DNA of 33,952 bases from assembly GCA_003427395.1 (NCBI GenBank), contig BFEA01000226.1:1392903-1426854 (forward strand), given 5' to 3'. The stretch's first letter is position 1. Every line of letters begins with the position of its first letter. Position numbers and translations under genes: made by a program. The notes under the pieces are model-generated. The model was not told where the DNA came from. It made no database searches and worked only from the letters and a program-made list of their open reading frames with translations. Source of the stretch: Chara braunii. Lineage: Eukaryota; Streptophyta; Charophyceae; Charales; Characeae. Shown here piece by piece: positions 11,201 through 21,288 of the stretch.

Positions 11201-12003
11201 CCCAGAGGAAGTACACAATCCAATGAACAACCAACGTCCAATGAACAACCAGTGAAGTCCCATAGACAAGCCGCAAGAAGGGATATAAGAAACGATCCTT
11301 TCTGGACAAATCTCCTCAAGACTTGGTGCAAATTGCCTCTACCAGACAAAACTGCCACAAACACATGGGAGGAAGTCCGTCAACAACCCTTGTTCACCAA
11401 TAGATGGATCACCGATATACAGGGGAGGACTTTCCATTGTACAGACTCACCTTGGAAAGGATGGGTAAGGAATGAGGTTCTAAGGGTAGGGGATATATGG
11501 TGCTCAGAAGAAAGGGACTGGATCCACCTCACTAACCTCCTACCAAGGCTGAAATACTGCAGAGGAACAAAAAAGGTTTTAGAAACAATCACTGAAGCAA
11601 TGCCGATAGCATGGCTAAGGATCCTTAGAAAAGGGCCCCAACTCTAGGAAGGTGATTGGGTGGGGATACAAGGGAACCCCCAACAGGTAGGAAGTGTGAT
11701 AATGCATGATGGAGGAGGTTCAATTTTAATGTTCATTCTATCAATCAATCAAAATTATCAAATAAAAGTAAACCCTACATATGAAACCAAATGGGTTGCA
11801 ATAGAACAAATATTCAGGATCAGAGTTCTAAAACACAAGGACCATTTTTTAGCTTTCAAACCTCAATGTCCAATTAACAAACTAGCAATGGATCCAGTAC
11901 ATTGGTCATGGACAACTCCAATGAGGAGAAATAGAAACTGCAAGCGCTCCCTACACTCACTAACAGTCAAATCCACATACAGGAGGTTAAGACCCAGGTG
12001 CAC
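8280..12003 (+). pseudogene. LINE ORF2 (endonuclease + reverse transcriptase), broken
   Basis: The endonuclease motifs appear in order: SLNVNGL, QETH, GDFNAAPD, RIDLIL and GLDH (8370-9110). Reverse transcriptase follows, with NYRPITLL (about 10005), FLDFEKAYDHVD (about 10212), the RSVRQGDPIAPFLF block (about 10350) and the catalytic FADD (about 10501). The 3' third has the WKDKRTSIIGR and WRGNH blocks seen after L1 RT domains. Frame A covers 8280-10283 with a TAA at 8745-8747 and a TGA at 9987-9989. A small deletion near 10255-10270 switches to frame B (to 10746, TAA at 10450-10452), and another shift near 10700 switches to frame C with stops at 11144 and 11645. No intact protein is possible. 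The frame runs out at the junction near 12003, so the C-terminus and 3' UTR are missing. Confidence 0.9.
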
Positions 12004-12004
12004 A

Positions 12005-13150
12005 ATTTGCACCAGTGGTCCCGCCGACGCGTGTCGGTTCTCGTAGTCCCGGATCTGCCGTTGATGCGTCCGATCTATGGCCTGCTGTCGACGACGAGCT
12101 AACGGGGGATAGGTCCTAGCCATTAAGTCCAGGTAGTGGTGGGCCTTGTCTCGATTCTGGGCCCGTGTTGCTCTAACTTTCATACCCACTAAGGGGGACA
12201 ATTGCACTCGAGGGACACTATTGGTTCTCAGTTGAAAGGGGGACACCCCAGTACTACCGTGTGGGGCAGCCCGATAAACGGCCAATATGTGATCCACAAT
12301 GACCGGCCAGGGTCGGGTATCTCCCGCAGTGATATTCCTTCTAAGGGTCGTCTTAATCAGTCGGTTGGCATTCTCTACCAGGCCATTGGCTTGAGGCCAA
12401 TACCCCGGCGAGTAGATAATCTTAACGTCCGCCCTGACTAGGTGACGTTCTTCTTCGCCTTGAAATTTCGACCCATTGTCCATGTGTATTTCTTCTAAGC
12501 CTAGATGCATGCACAAAAATCGATTTACGTACCAGGCTGCTTCCTGCGAATTCCGGCTGGTCATAGGGTACGCCTCGATCCATTTTGAAAAATGATCGAC
12601 GGCCCCTAAAAGAACATTGAGTTCTCCCTGATCAACGGGCCCTCTCGGAACGTTGATGTCCATCGTATCGATGCTAACCCTCTGAAAGGGGCGCTCTACA
12701 CGAGTGGGCACCATCGTCCGAGGCATCTGTATAGGCGCTTTGTCCGCCGCGCAGGCCGGGCAATTCTGAACGATGTATTTCACATCTTCCCGAATTCCCG
12801 ACCAGTACCATCCGTTCTTTTCGATGGCTTTTTCCGTGTACTTGACCGCNGCCGGGCAATTCTGAACGATGTATTTCACATCTTCCCGAATTCCCGACCA
12901 GTACCATCCGTTCTTTTCGATGGCTTTTTCCGTGTACTTGACCGCAAAATGGACCGCATCCTCCTCATGAGCGGCTCGTGTCCAATCGAACCTAGCAAGA
13001 GGGTGTGGAACCGTCAACCAGCTAGACTCTCCGTCGTCATCGACCTTCCGTTTTTGTAATGTCGGGCCCTGCCAGCGATAGTCTTGCGCCCGCTCCGTGA
13101 CTTTCCGTCGTTCGGCTTTGGTAAGTTCTGGCAGCGAGTCGCCTGACAGT
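12005..13150 (-). pseudogene. Gypsy integrase, C-terminally truncated
   Basis: A linker ending LTKAERRKVTERAQDYRW at about 13070-13130 leads into the HHCC zinc-binding domain: H-x5-H near 12960-12985 and C-x2-C near 12750 (CPACAAD). The rve core follows with the expected acidic triad: Asp in SIDTMD (about 12665), Asp in HMDNGS (about 12478) and Glu in GLVENANR (about 12380). The family role is inserting element cDNA into the host chromosome. A 95-bp exact duplication around the N at 12850 adds 32 codons without shifting frame and is almost certainly an assembly error. Element similarity fades near 12005, where the frame passes into LINE sequence, and no chromodomain or 3' LTR follows. Confidence 0.88.
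12755..12945. other. single-N assembly duplication in integrase
   Basis: Bases 12755-12849 and 12851-12945 are identical (95 bp), separated by one N. A scaffold join that failed to collapse overlapping contig ends would give exactly this. The duplicated stretch encodes the zinc-finger approach of integrase and is not expected twice. Confidence 0.9.
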
Positions 13151-13179
13151 CTTCATAGCAACAGAAGGTCCGTCCAGGC

Positions 13180-13560
13180 CTATGCCCGGCGGGCACTCGG
13201 CGCAAATCCATCGGCTGTTCTAGCGTCCAGATACCGCTTCTCGGTAGGGATTTGGTCCATTCTACAGTTGGGACAGACCCACCTCTTTTCACATCGGTAC
13301 CTAACGCACTGTCCGTGAGACTTGACCGTATGACACTGACTACACTGTACCCATAAAAGAAAATTGGGCCCTCCCGGATGTGACCCTTCTTGGTCCGGGA
13401 TCATAGGTAAGGTACAAAAGAAACAGGGACTTAGGTGCGTTTCAGAAGACGAGTTGGGGCTAGACGAGAGAGCGAGGGAGTGGGATGAGGGCTGAGAGAT
13501 AGTGTCGGCCGTCTCCGATGAAACCTCCATTCCGGACTCGGGCGTCGTCCTTACGCAGCA
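13180..13560 (-). pseudogene. PHD-type zinc finger segment of Gypsy pol
   Basis: The frame contains C-x2-C (CFFC, 13414-13425), then C-x2-C-x5-H-x2-C (CSQCHTVKSHGQC), then W-x-C-x2-C (WVCPNC, ending at 13264). This is the C4HC3 order of a PHD finger, including the Trp two residues before the last Cys pair. An aromatic residue commonly precedes the His, but here it is Ser. A Ser-rich stretch comes before the finger. The segment is in the same frame as the integrase, separated by a TAG (13180-13182) and a TGA (13153-13155), and is one frameshift away from RNase H. PHD fingers typically bind histone H3 tails, so a chromatin-targeting role is inferred. A RING-like or structural finger is possible. 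Confidence 0.7.
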
Positions 13561-13606
13561 CGTATAGCTCCCCGTAGTGTGGTTTCGTCACCGCGACTTC
13601 TGGCCT

Positions 13607-16600
13607 CTATGGAATGAGTCGCTCGTTGGCGGGACACTTGTTGGGCGGCAGGAGGCGCGTTAATCCATCGGCATTACCATGCTGCCGCGTGGCGCAATGG
13701 CGGATGTCGAAGTCATAGTCTTGCAAACGCACCGCCCACCGGCCCAGTGTCCCCGTGTAGTCCGTGTTGTTGCGTAGGGACAGCAGCGGCTGATGATCCG
13801 TCACCAGCACGAATTTCTGGCCGTACAGATACGGTCGGAAGTGCTGAATCCCCCACACCACCGCCAGGCATTCACCTTTGCATGCTTCGTAATTAGCCTG
13901 CGTCTGGCTCAGCGTCTTGGACGCATACTCAATGGCGTGCTCCCTTCCGTCCTTCTCGTGTCGAGTCAGCACCGCCGATATCGCCTGAGGCTGTCAGTCC
14001 GTGTACAGTGCGAACGGTCTTCTCGGGTCGGAACGCGCCAACACAGGAGCAGATGTCAGAGCCTCCTTCAACGCCTGAAACGCCGCCTCGCATTTCGGCG
14101 TCCAGATCAGCCATTCCTCTTTCTTCAACAGGTTCGTGAGGGGCTTCGCTATACCGGCGAACCCCTTGATGAAGCGTCGGTAATAGGATGCCAGCCCCAG
14201 AAAAGCCCGAACCTGGGTGAGTGTGACCGGCGCCGGGGCGTCTTGAACTGCTGCCACCTTCCTTGGATCCGGTTTTAGCCCGTCGACCGTGACGATATAT
14301 CCCAAGAATGAAATCTCCGACAAGAAGAACTCGCTTTTCTCCAAGGCCACTTTGAACCCGGCATCTTTCAGTGCATGCAAAACCCACTCGATGTGTTCCA
14401 CATGGTACTCGTGTGTTTTCGAAAAGACCAAAATATCATCCATATACACAATCACGCAGAAATTGATCAGGGGCTGGGTTAGTCGGGTTTTGTTAACGAA
14501 CTCAGCGAAGGCTATATTCATGGTCTGCTGAAACGTTGCCGCGGCATTGCAAATTCCCATGGGAAACCGGACCCTTTGCCACGTGCCCTCGAATAGGACA
14601 AAAGAGGTTTTGGGTCGGTCCTCCGGTCGGACTGCGACGTGGTGAAAACCGTGTCGGATATCGAACTTGGAAAAGACTCGAGCGACCCCGATGGCATCTA
14701 ACAAATCATCGATTCGCGGCAAGGTATACACATCTTTGGTAGTGATGGCGTTCAATTTCCGGTAGTCGATACATATCCGGACCGAACCATTTCGTTTTGG
14801 CACAAGGACCACGGGAAAAGACCACGGTCCCAGCGATGGTTCGACCCACCCCAACCGCTCGAATTCTCGTACCCTTTCCAAGGCCAGTTGTCTTTCTTTA
14901 ATGGAATATCGGTACGATCGGCAGTGTATCGGGACGTGTTCCCCGGTATCAATCGCATGTTGTATCAAAGGGGTTAGCCCTATGTCGTGGTCCTGAATAC
15001 TTACGGCCTCAGGATAGGGCCGTATAACCGCCAGGAGGAGGCGTCTGTATTCATCCGGAACACGGGTTGGTAACTGAACTTCCACGGTTCCCCCAGGAAG
15101 GGAGACCGTCGTCGTAACCGTGGGGACCGCCGCGCTGGCATCGGACGAGGCCCCAAACAAGGAGTTGTCGGTTTTCGCCAAAAGGACAGTCGCAATGAGT
15201 GGACTGTCCGCCGGACTCATCGGCTCGCTTTTCATGTCACTGTCACCGTCCAGCTCGGGTTCGGTCGAGGGCTCTACCGAAAAGGCATGCGCCAGTTCCC
15301 TTGGTCCCCATCGATATTCCCTGGTCCGGGGTTTAAATGACACCCCTTCTTTCAAGAGTATCGCGGCTTTTTCATTCGTGAGTAGGGGCCGTGGCGGTCG
15401 AAAAGATAAATCGCACAGCCCCCTTAGCTCGGTAAATCTTTCAGGTAGGGGGTCCGTTCTGAGGTATAAGGACGCAGGGGGTTCCGAAAAGTCAGCTATC
15501 CGGGACACCCTCAGCAGGGGTTCCCCCTGCACCACGGAGGAGAACGCGTGCGACCAATTGGACCCGCCCCGAACTATTTCCAGTGGTTCTCGCCGCCAAG
15601 AATGGCGCCACCGATCCTGAACTTGGATCGGATATCGATCGGGTACCTCAGTCTCGTCGGTTTCCATCGAGGGTTCGTTTTCGCCTGGTGACAAGCGTCG
15701 AATCATGTTGATTTGATGGGCTTTCGAGGTGAGGCGAGGCGCCGGCAGGGTGCGCATGCGCACCGCCAGCCTCATTGGTATCGTTTGGGGTTTGGGGTGG
15801 GCCGATGTGAGCACCACCTTACAACTGTCAAAGTGCATTCGCGCTCCGACCGCCGCCTGCCACGGAATGCCTAGCAGAACATCATACGCCTGTACATCCA
15901 GCACGATCACGTCATATAAACAATGTACCCGCCCCACCTGTATGGGCACGTTCGTTATTCGCCCTTTACAATGAATACTATCTTCCGTAGCGGATATATA
16001 CAGTTCATCCGGTCGGAGGGGCTGAACCTGTCCTTCCCTTCCCAACTGTTTCGTTAATCTCCAAAAAATGGCGACCGCCGATGATCCCGAGTCTAGGATG
16101 GCGGCCGAGGGGGTTCCCCAGACCTCACAATCACACTCTACGCTTTTCCAGGTTATAGGATAGGCCCGGAGGAATACCTTGGGTTTTTCCGAGGCAGAAT
16201 CTATGGTCTGGATCATCCCTATCCGGTTGGCTTCATGCACCTCTGAGGTTGAGGGTTGTGGTTCCTCGTTGGCGGGTGGATCCCGTAGGACCGGCTTTTT
16301 GCCCTTTCGACTTTCCTCGAATCGGCGCCTGTTTTTGAGGCACCGTTCGATCAACTTTTCGTTAGCCGCTTCAGAAATGGTTAGCAGATATGCAATAGGG
16401 ACGGGGATCCGAAGATCCAGAGCCTTCAAGGCATCCAATACGTCGATATGGCCATCCTTGTATTCAGGACCAGGTACCGCAAGATCTTCGAACCCTGGTC
16501 GCCACGGCCCAAGGTCGCTTTCCTCAGTAATTCGTTGGACGTGACGTATCACTCCGATGGTCCCGGGTTCGAACATCGCTGATGCCATATACTCATCGGG

Positions 16601-16846
16601 TCCTATCTCAGTGGCCGCAGGGGTCACCATCTCCATCGTTCCTGTGTCCATTACCGTGGCTACCCTCCCCTGTCCTGCAGCGATGGGAGCAGCCAGTGGG
16701 ATTTGGGAAGGTTCGGTAGGACCGCCTTGAGTTCGGGGTTTCGGACAATCTTTCGCAAGATGGCCTGGCTGATTACAATTATAACAGCGTAGGGGTGGGA
16801 CTGCCCCGGCCACGACCGGTCTTATCATAGGGGCTCCGGCAGCCAT
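13607..16846 (-). pseudogene. Gypsy knuckle-protease-RT-RNase H polyprotein
   Basis: A 950-codon frame starts at the ATG at 16846 and continues, across one TGA at 13994-13996, to the TAG at 13607-13609. Visible parts: a canonical CCHC knuckle (CYNCNQPGHLAKDC, residues 21-34); a retropepsin active site DSGS near residue 252; RT from about residue 640, with KRNGSVRICIDYRKLNAI, a FDIRHGFHHV block and the catalytic YMDD near residue 800; the tether block AFLGLASYYRRFI; then RNase H. The first RNase H aspartate (YTD) lies directly before the TGA. EYASKTLSQTQANYEACKGE and TDHQPLL follow in the same frame beyond it. The family role is processing, cDNA synthesis and RNA removal. RT itself is uninterrupted, so this copy is fairly young compared with the LINE. 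Confidence 0.92.
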
Positions 16847-16852
16847 AGCCGC

Positions 16853-17834
16853 CTATTGCCGTTGTACGGCGGCTATGCGTTGTCGTTGCAGACCTTGAAC
16901 AAACTCCGTCAACGGGGCTACTACCGTAACTAATTGGGCCGCGACCTCTTTCATGGATACTTCTTCCTCGCCCCGGCCTCCTTGCGTTTGACTAGGGCGA
17001 CAGGAGGCCGAAGCAGAGGAGGAAGCTTTCCGATCCGAGCCTTTTTTTGTCGGACCCAACCCGAAGCGATCTTCGAACATACGTGCCGTAGCAGAGTAGC
17101 TATTGCGTTGAACGCCCGAAGGGTCATCTTCGTCGGATTCTGAGTCCAGGCCCACATCGTAATTTTCCTTCTCGTACTCAATTGCGTACTAAATTAGCTC
17201 CGTCACGGTATGTTCTATAGGGTTGCATTTCTTGCGGATCTTTTTCGACAGACGAGAATCTGACAGTCCTCTGACGAAATCAGTCCGTACCATCTTCTCA
17301 TCCACCCCGGAGCGCTCGGCTAGGTACGTAAAACGTTCAGCATATCTAGCCAAGGTCTCCCGAGGCTGCTGTGTGTATTCCTTTATTAAACGGAGGCATT
17401 GACCTGGTGCGATGTGANGTGTATTCCTTTATTAAACGGAGGCATTGACCTGGTGCGATGTGATCAAATCTATCGAGAAATTTCCTCTGGAAGGCTGCCC
17501 AATTAGTAAAGGGGTTTTGTCTGTACCACTCAAACGCGGTTCTGGCTAACCTTCCGGGGCTTCGTTCTCGGAGCAACTGGTCCGACCAGCCCTGGGCTTT
17601 CAAGGCAGCCAGCCAGGTGCGAGGATCGGTGTCATCCTCAGAAAAAATGGGAACTTTGGAGGGAGGAGGTACAAAGTACAGGGGATGATTGACCATCCCC
17701 GCATGGTTGTCGCCGTCGTTTGCCCCCACGATTCCGGGTTCCACCATCGCGGGAGGCGGGTTTCGAGCCCGGCCCCTCGCTCGGTTCGGATTGCTATTCG
17801 CGGGCCTCCGTCGACGGGGAGCCAGCCTACTCAA
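16853..17834 (-). pseudogene. Gypsy gag (capsid) region, interrupted
   Basis: The N-terminus is Arg/Pro-rich. A retrotransposon gag-like segment with a W-x(n)-ERSPGRLARTAFEWY block and a FQRKFLDRFDHI block follows at about 17660-17460. The family role is capsid assembly around element RNA. The open frame has no ATG at its head; the upstream in-frame stop is at 17886-17888 and the first internal Met is near 17744. The 46-bp insertion of duplicated sequence plus N at 17373-17463 throws the frame, and this is an assembly effect. Two TAG codons (17189-17191 and 16853-16855) remain in the underlying frame. The second is followed in the same frame by the ORF carrying the CCHC knuckle. Confidence 0.8.
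17373..17463. other. single-N assembly duplication in gag
   Basis: Bases 17373-17417 and 17419-17463 are identical (45 bp), separated by one N. The extra 46 bp is not a multiple of three and breaks gag. The distance from the gag frame at 17834 to the downstream frame becomes a multiple of three when it is discounted. Confidence 0.9.
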
Positions 17835-17935
17835 AAAAAATTCGGAAATTTTAGTAAAATGATCAAAAAGGAAAAAGGAGAAACTTTAAAACAGGGCAAT
17901 CGTCCTAGGAAAACCTCGGAGCCGAAAACGAATCA

Positions 17936-17947
17936 GCTCTGATACCA
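17936..17947 (-). promoter_or_regulatory. primer binding site, initiator tRNA-Met type
   Basis: Minus-strand TGGTATCAGAGC is the standard plant retrotransposon primer site complementary to the 3' end of initiator methionine tRNA. It sits just 3' of the LTR and about 100 bp before gag, fixing the inner LTR edge at about 17948. Confidence 0.92.
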
Positions 17948-19537
17948 ACCTCACGCCCCCTTGCGGATTCCCGTACGGGATCGCCGATCAGAGTTCTGGG
18001 AGGGGCGTGCCCGAGGATTTTTGGCCGTAAGGGTTGAGTCTCTCGGACGGAACGGGAGACTCTCATTTGGTGGCCGAGGTTTTTCTCGGAGTCGAACAAT
18101 CGCCGCAGAGTCGTGTGGGGGCCGAATCCCTCCGAAACGATAAAATCAAAAAGGTTTCCGCAAAAATGAACTGCCGCCATGCATCGGGACGGAAAAAGGC
18201 ATCAAGGGGAGAGGGCCATGGCGGTGGAAGACAAACTTCGATCGTCAGGGGTTTGGGGGATAGATGGTGGGTTCGAAGCCTTCGGGCCTCGTCATCGACT
18301 TCACAAAGTGTCTGAACCCTCGGGTCTTTGTTGTGGAGGTGGGTGGTTCGAGGCCTTCAGGCCTCGGCGTCGGACTCACAGAGTCCGCGCGAAAGTTTCC
18401 GGGAGGGTAAAGAGACGGGAGGACTCGTCTGTATCTGAATTCGAAATTGCGCGGGCAGCGCCCCCGCACTACGGGAAAGTTCGGGGAAACGTGTCGCTCC
18501 CTCGTAACCCAGGACCGGTCGTCACCACGAGCACGAGTCCCCCTGGCGACACCAGCGACAATCAAACTGCGGTCGCCACGCGTCGTGAGCAGCCGACCAG
18601 GGCAACACCGTGAAACCCGTATAAGGCAATATCAGAGTCGGGGAATCAAAACGATCAATCAACACAAACCCATTCCCCCTTATCTCACAGGATCGCGGCG
18701 GGTCTTGCCAACACACTTGCTCCGTCCGCCTCAGCGCGCGCCGTACGTCCGCATCGCAGTAGACGCTGTCGTCATCTGTGATGGGGAAGGTCGGAAGCGA
18801 GATGAGACGATCGGAGGAACGTGATGAACACGGGCAAGATCCCGCGTTCCCAGTCATCCGAGCCAACACCGAATCCATACAGCAATCGTTGCAACCTTTC
18901 TTTTTTCTCTCAAAAGTGAATGCGTAGGGGAGGGGAGATGACAAAATCTAAGCTTTCTCCTCTTGGCGGGGGTGTCGACCGTCCGCGCGGACGCAGGCGG
19001 TTGACGTCACCGGTACGGGGACGATAAGCTCGAAAAGCGATGACCGTCAGTTCCAAGGAAGGCGATCGGGGAAGGGAAGAAGGGAGAGAAAGAGAGTGAG
19101 AGAGTGAATTACGCCGATACCGTGCGAGAGCGCAGGAAAGACCGCGGAGGGGAGGGGAACAACCGGATCAACGCACTCATACTCCTAAGCAGATGGTTTC
19201 CCAGTTCAGTTTCCCCATCCCCGCCCGAACGAGTACATATACACGTACATGCATGCAATCAATAACACTCGACAGGACATCTAATCATCCATGGACCGTC
19301 GACGTCACTCATGCGTAGAACAAGCTCCCATCATTCGGGGCTTCACACACACGACATGCATAGACAAAGCAGCAATGGAGATAAAAGCGAGTCCCTCTTG
19401 TAGACACAAAAATTTCAATTGACTGCCGTCCCCAAGCGCAGCCTTCAAAAACTTCCCAAGACCACCGACCACCATAGCCACAAGGCCCTGCCGCGGCCGG
19501 CGTCCAATCCCCACCACTGCTCGGTCCCTCCGACTGC

Positions 19538-19635
19538 NNNNNNNNNNNNNNNNNNNNNNNNNNNNNNNNNNNNNNNNNNNNNNNNNNNNNNNNNNNNNNN
19601 NNNNNNNNNNNNNNNNNNNNNNNNNNNNNNNNNNN
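19538..19635. other. assembly gap (98 N)
   Basis: The run of Ns lies inside the LTR near its promoter. Open frames spanning it are meaningless. Confidence 0.99.
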
Positions 19636-19696
19636 CGCATAGCTCGCGCAGCATTGCAGCCGAGATCAAAGAGAGGGAGAGGAGAGGGTTGCGCAA

Positions 19697-19703
19697 ATTT
19701 ATA
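19697..19703 (-). promoter_or_regulatory. LTR TATA box
   Basis: The minus strand reads TATAAAT in a GC-rich setting (CCCGCGC before, TTGCGC after). It lies in the part of the LTR expected to hold the promoter. The related LTR has TATAAAG at 28830-28836 in the same orientation. Confidence 0.6.
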
Positions 19704-20280
19704 GCGCGGGAGACGGCGGGTTAACGGCGCGAGGTGCGGGCAGCGCAGGGTACAGAGGAGCAGGACTGGAGAGAGAGGTGGGGAGTTAGAGGGTTCAACC
19801 CGCGGGATTGAATGGCTACGTGATTGGGGTGTTCGTTCAAGTGGTGCTCAGTTTCCCGCTTTCCACATTGATCCGAGCATCCCAACTACGCAGCCAATCA
19901 CTTCGCAGAAGAAGACAGGGTAAGGATCAAGCTGGGCGTAGGGGAAGACGAAGAGTCCTGCATGGGGAAAATGCGCACAGCAAGAAGGGAAGATGGCGCG
20001 AGGATGCAAAGCAAGAAACGGGGATGCGAGACGCGCGAAGAAATCGGAGCTTGGGCGGGCGCGCAAAAATTCAAAAAAGTCCCAACCGCACCCGTTTCTT
20101 GATTTTCATACCGCGGCCGCTATTCGCCCGCGGGAGTTATTAACCAAACAAAATGAAAAAGGCCGTTTCAAAAAGAAAACAAAAGCTAAAAGAAAGAAAA
20201 GCCCCTTTCTATCTGCGTCCGTACTTCGGGGCTTCCGCGGGGTTTTCCCTCAAGGATACGGCAAGCCGCGCGGTACGGAT

Positions 20281-21288
20281 CTGAGCTTATCACAGGTTAC
20301 CCTGTTATACAAGAAGGTACCTCCCGGTATCCTTGTAGAGAAACTTCTGAAAAAAAAATGGTATATCTGCACCTTTCGGGTAGATCAGAGTACACGGGTA
20401 GCAAACCAAACCCTTATGTCTGCAATTTGCCCCCTATTTTTGTGTTTCATGGACCTAGCAAACGACCACCGACTGAGTCGTCACACCCTTCATAATTGGT
20501 TTGGAACCTGAAACTGCATGTCTTCTACACAGAGATGCAGAAAACCACAGTAATCGCAATTTTTCTGCACTTCTCCACAAACACGTCCTGATTCTGTGAT
20601 TCATTCCAATGCTCTTTCCCTAGTGGGACCTGGCCCCTGGTGTAGCACAGCCCTGGAGATAAATTGACAGCAAAAGGAAACCTTTCATTGTTCTGAAGAA
20701 GAAAAGGGGCCGGGGTCCCCACAGTCTACCCGGAAACGAGCCCAGTGCTCAAGGCTGAACCAATCCTCAATGGACCGGAACCGAAAAGAAAATATCTTGA
20801 GGAGATCCACCTCTCTCTGCAACTGCTATCCACCAAGTATCACCAAGAAAAACTTGAAAAAACATACCTACCATCTTCCATCCCCTTGTGTGCCATCTTC
20901 ACCTGCACAGAACACCTGGTCACTTTTATAGCGGTATTTGGAAGACCTTTCAGTCTAGATACAGCTAATATAATGACCCCATTCTATTGGGGTCAAGACT
21001 GTAGACCACACCATCTACCGGTTGGGACACACAGGTTGCAGATCACCCATTGCAGACCTGTGTCCTTAACCATCTTTTACCACCAAACAAGACTGAACGA
21101 AACATATTTATATTTCTGCAGACAGCCCCAAAAAACTGAGGGGGTATTCACCACACTACTGTAGTAGGACTTCCTTGTCAACCTACCTGTAGTTGTAATT
21201 GCGGTCAGGTGCATCCAGGCCTGGCCATAAAAGCCGTCAGATGCATCTATGAAAGTTCTCGTGCAAGTACCTCCTTAGCAGGTAAGGA
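20281..21288. other. between LTR and transporter gene; probable 3' UTR and unassigned sequence
   Basis: No gene was recognised. The part closest to 21288 should include the 3' UTR of the minus-strand transporter. A short inverted repeat (ACACAGGT/ACCTGTGT) lies at about 21028-21062. No clear AATAAA on the minus strand was spotted. Confidence 0.35.

Larger units (their letters stand above)
4686..12005 (+). mobile_element. L1-like LINE (non-LTR retrotransposon), degenerate and 3'-truncated
   Basis: Plus-strand order is a long ORF1 with a CCHC-like knuckle (4709-8223), an A-rich linker (8224-8279), then ORF2 with an apurinic-type endonuclease and reverse transcriptase (8280 to about 12003). This is the architecture of L1-type elements. 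The 5' boundary is set only by the start of the ORF1 frame after the CAAA tract. No poly(A) tail or target-site duplication is present, because sequence changes near 12005 to the opposite-strand Gypsy integrase. In-frame stops (5006, 5459, 6233, 8745, 9987, 10450, 11144, 11645) and at least three frame changes show the copy is dead. Confidence 0.9.
12005..20280 (-). mobile_element. Ty3/Gypsy LTR retrotransposon, 3'-truncated, with PHD finger
   Basis: Read on the minus strand: a roughly 2.3-kb 5' LTR, a primer binding site for initiator tRNA-Met, gag, a CCHC knuckle, protease, RT, RNase H, a PHD-type finger and integrase. RT and RNase H ahead of integrase is the Ty3/Gypsy order. The element stops inside or just after the integrase core near 12005, so the integrase C-terminus, polypurine tract and 3' LTR are absent. 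The outer end of the LTR is estimated by comparison with the related LTR at 27101-29440. Discounting the duplicated segment at 17373-17463, gag to RNase H is one frame carrying nonsense codons at 17189, 16853, 13994 and 13607. Confidence 0.92.
17948..20280 (-). repeat. 5' LTR of the Gypsy element (outer end approximate)
   Basis: The inner edge is set by the primer site. The LTR interior matches the order of features in the diverged LTR at 27101-29440: CCAACCTCACGCCC at the inner edge, then a GGGG-GTGCC-AGGATTTT block, and a TATA box in the last third. It contains a 98-base gap. The 3' LTR is missing, so the outer end cannot be set by comparison within the element. It is unusually long, at about 2.3 kb. 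Confidence 0.65.

Noticed and set aside
11863-12046. Integrase C-terminal extension or LINE C-terminal extension across 12005
   Set aside because: Each frame simply runs on into the other element's antisense sequence.
12674-13017. Tandem duplicated integrase zinc finger as a biological novelty
   Set aside because: The copies are identical and separated by a single N, so this is an assembly join.
12005-13020. Chromodomain after the integrase
   Set aside because: The element is cut off before the integrase C-terminal region, so presence or absence cannot be judged.
19305-19724. Frames spanning the N run
   Set aside because: Most of their length is unknown bases.
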